Shown piece by piece: positions 4,176 to 5,162 of a stretch of DNA of 5,162 nucleotides. The translations under genes and the position numbers were made by a program. Position 1 is the stretch's first letter. Each line of letters begins with the position of its first letter. The stretch is from positions 1 through 5,162 of the forward strand of contig CAYPEF010000133.1 of the NCBI GenBank assembly GCA_964409675.1, in the 5' to 3' direction. Under the pieces are notes generated by a model, which had not been told where the DNA came from, did not search any database, and saw nothing but the letters and a program-made list of their open reading frames with translations. This stretch comes from CAYMDD01 sp964409675. GTDB taxonomy: Bacteria > Pseudomonadota > Alphaproteobacteria > Rickettsiales > SXRF01.

Positions 4176-4524
4176 ATTTCTGCTCTTTCAGCTTATCCGC
4201 CACCGCTTTTTCGGGGTCTTGGGTGTCGAAGAACTTGGCGGGGTCGGTCTGGTAGACCTCGGCGACTTTGAGGGTGACTTCAGCAGGGGGGGACTGGCCT
4301 TCGCCGGCGATGATGAGTTCGCCGTATTCTTCAAATGCCTGTAGGTTCAGCTTGCCTTCCTTCTGGGCTTTCAGGAAGGGCTGGTACTGGCTGGGCTTGA
4401 CGGCAGCGTAAAGCCAGAAGGGCTTGCCGCCTTCCAGCAGCCCGTAAATCAGCACGATTACGCGCGCGAGCAAATCCGGGTTCGGCGCGGCTGGGGTGGT
4501 GGCGTCTGGTTTTTCTGTCGTCAT
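4174..4524 (-). CDS. Conserved hypothetical protein, paralogue of the 2338-2703 product
   Basis: Seen: 116 residues from ATG 4524 with a clear ribosome site. After a Thr/Pro/Ala-rich leader (residues 1-16), the conserved core runs from PDLLARVIVLIYG through EGGKPFWLYAAVKPSQY, QKEGKLN, YGELIIAGEG and PPAEVTLKVAEVY, followed by a charged Asp/Lys tail. The order matches the 121-aa protein at 2338-2703, with a one-residue gap before FW and a two-residue gap before the YGE block. The present copy has a different N-terminal leader and tail. It has no membrane segment or signal peptide. Function unknown; the pair indicates an old duplication kept in one neighbourhood. It has its own extended -10 promoter candidate in the gap after aconitase, so it need not depend on acnA transcription. 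Confidence 0.88.
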   Translation of the reverse strand: MTTEKPDATTPAAPNPDLLARVIVLIYGLLEGGKPFWLYAAVKPSQYQPFLKAQKEGKLNLQAFEEYGELIIAGEGQSPPAEVTLKVAEVYQTDPAKFFDTQDPEKAVADKLKEQK

Positions 4525-4529
4525 TCACG

Positions 4530-4534
4530 TTCCT
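4530..4534 (-). promoter_or_regulatory. Ribosome binding site for the 116-aa protein
   Basis: AGGAA on the minus strand, five nt before ATG 4524. It supports this start over alternatives further inside. Confidence 0.65.
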
Positions 4535-4565
4535 GCATACTGCGCTTGAGCGCGGAAACTGCCTT

Positions 4566-4574
4566 ATTATAACA
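4566..4574 (-). promoter_or_regulatory. Extended -10 promoter candidate for the 116-aa protein
   Basis: On the minus strand TGTTATAAT is a perfect extended -10 (TGn plus TATAAT). No good -35 lies at 16-18 nt, which extended -10 promoters tolerate; TTGACC (4593-4598) is there but 21 nt away. Transcription would start about 35 nt before ATG 4524. Confidence 0.5.
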
Positions 4575-4579
4575 ACCGT

Positions 4580-4614
4580 AAACCGCCGCCCGGGTCAAGC
4601 CCGGGAAACGGTTT
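4580..4614 (-). terminator. CCCGGG hairpin downstream of acnA, possible terminator or degenerate repeat
   Basis: Two CCCGGG blocks (4589-4594, 4600-4605) enclose a 5-nt loop, and an outer stem pairs AAACCG (4580-4585) with CGGTTT (4609-4614) across a 3x3 bubble. It begins about 41 nt after the acnA stop. No T-run follows directly, so Rho-independent termination is doubtful. The CCCGGG-CTTGA-CCCGGG core is a common intergenic repeat motif that elsewhere carries GTCAT and ATCC ends; those ends are absent here. Confidence 0.45.
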
Positions 4615-4655
4615 GGCGTGTTACAACTTTGTGAAATCTGCATTTTGCCCCGTAT

Positions 4656-5162
4656 TTAAGCCGCGTTAAGCAGGTTTTTGACCACGTAGGGCAGGATGCC
4701 GCCGTTTTTGTAATATTCCAGCTCGTCCAGCGTGTCGATGCGGCAGAGCAGGGTGGTGGTTTCAGAGGAGCCGTCAGCGCGGGTGATAACCATCTGCACG
4801 TCCATGCGCGGCTTGATGCCGCCGGCAAGGCCGGTGATGGAGATGCGCTCGGAGCCGTCCAGCTTCAGCGTTTTTCGGGTCACGCCGTCCTTGAAGGTAA
4901 GCGGCAGCACGCCCATGCCAACCAGGTTGGAGCGGTGGATGCGCTCGAAGCTCTCGGCGATGACTGCCTGCACGCCGAGCAGCAGCGTGCCCTTGGCCGC
5001 CCAGTCGCGGCTGGAGCCGGTGCCGTATTCCTTGCCGGCGATGACGACCAGCTTCGTGCCTTCCACCTTGTAGCGCATGGCGGCGTCGTAGATGGAAATC
5101 TGCTCGCCGGTGGGGTCGTATTTGGTATAGCCGCCTTCCACGCCGTTCAGCATCTCGTTTTT
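4656..5162 (-). CDS. acnA: Aconitate hydratase AcnA, C-terminal swivel domain (5' end cut by window edge)
   Basis: Seen: 168 C-terminal residues, open to the window edge. In window numbering: EMLNGVEGGYT (3-13), GEQISIYDAAMRYK (19-32), KEYGTGSSRDWAAKG (44-58) and VIAESFERIHRSNLVGMGVL (67-86), then LPYVVKNLL near the TAA at 4656. These are hallmark motifs of the IRP1/AcnA-type aconitase domain 4; the first Ser and the Arg of GSSR match active-site Ser642 and Arg644 of mitochondrial aconitase. Known: the enzyme converts citrate to isocitrate through cis-aconitate in the TCA cycle, using a [4Fe-4S] cluster whose Cys ligands lie in the missing upstream part. The full protein is usually about 890-900 residues, so roughly four fifths is outside the window. 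The SIYDAAMRY block distinguishes it from AcnB. Nothing suggests damage in the visible part. Confidence 0.97.
   Translation of the reverse strand, partial: KNEMLNGVEGGYTKYDPTGEQISIYDAAMRYKVEGTKLVVIAGKEYGTGSSRDWAAKGTLLLGVQAVIAESFERIHRSNLVGMGVLPLTFKDGVTRKTLKLDGSERISITGLAGGIKPRMDVQMVITRADGSSETTTLLCRIDTLDELEYYKNGGILPYVVKNLLNAA

Noticed and set aside
4732..5073. Plus-strand open frame opposite aconitase
   Set aside because: Antisense shadow of the AcnA domain, which is strongly conserved on the minus strand.
1..5162. tRNA, rRNA or insertion sequence
   Set aside because: I saw no tRNA cloverleaf with a TTCRA-type T loop, no rRNA-like sequence and no transposase; only short palindromic repeats and one small GIY-YIG gene.

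Overview
The window looks like a chromosomal piece of an alphaproteobacterium, probably from a draft assembly because it holds a run of 10 Ns. The evidence is a classic alphaproteobacterial PhaR, an AcnA-type aconitase of the form usual in that class, and short palindromic repeats of the GTCATTGCGAG...GAAGCAATCC type whose spurious translations are common in Proteobacteria. I cannot place the order from sequence alone.

Left third (1-1850): a polyhydroxyalkanoate (PHA) locus. On the minus strand, a small protein with a coiled coil and a histone-like basic tail (888-1259) overlaps by 104 nt the start of a PHA synthase-like alpha/beta hydrolase (1-991, cut by the window edge). Facing away from them is phaR (1335-1850, +), the PHA-responsive repressor. 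The 75-bp divergent gap carries plausible promoters in both directions, so PhaR probably controls both itself and the synthase side.

Middle (1922-3526, minus strand): three genes I do not recognise. They encode a 93-aa polar protein, a 121-aa protein with a TTG start, and a 201-aa protein with two Ala/Gly-rich hydrophobic segments. Right (3780-4524, minus): a small GIY-YIG nuclease and a 116-aa paralogue of the 121-aa protein. The right edge (4656-5162, minus) is the C-terminal swivel domain of aconitase AcnA.

The most interesting layer is between the genes. Four loci (A 1859-1910, B 2808-2913, C 3689-3764, D 4095-4166) each hold two hairpin units in inverted orientation. All units share constant ends (TGTC at one side, CC at the other) around stems that differ between loci but keep pairing, including paired substitutions. 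Every pair lies 7-15 nt beyond a stop codon. C and D bracket the GIY-YIG gene, and D is flanked by an 8-bp direct repeat. The N run lies inside pair C and may be an assembly artefact rather than missing sequence. A repeat family with a linked nuclease, comparable in layout to REP/RAYT systems, is the hypothesis most worth testing; it is inference, not proof.
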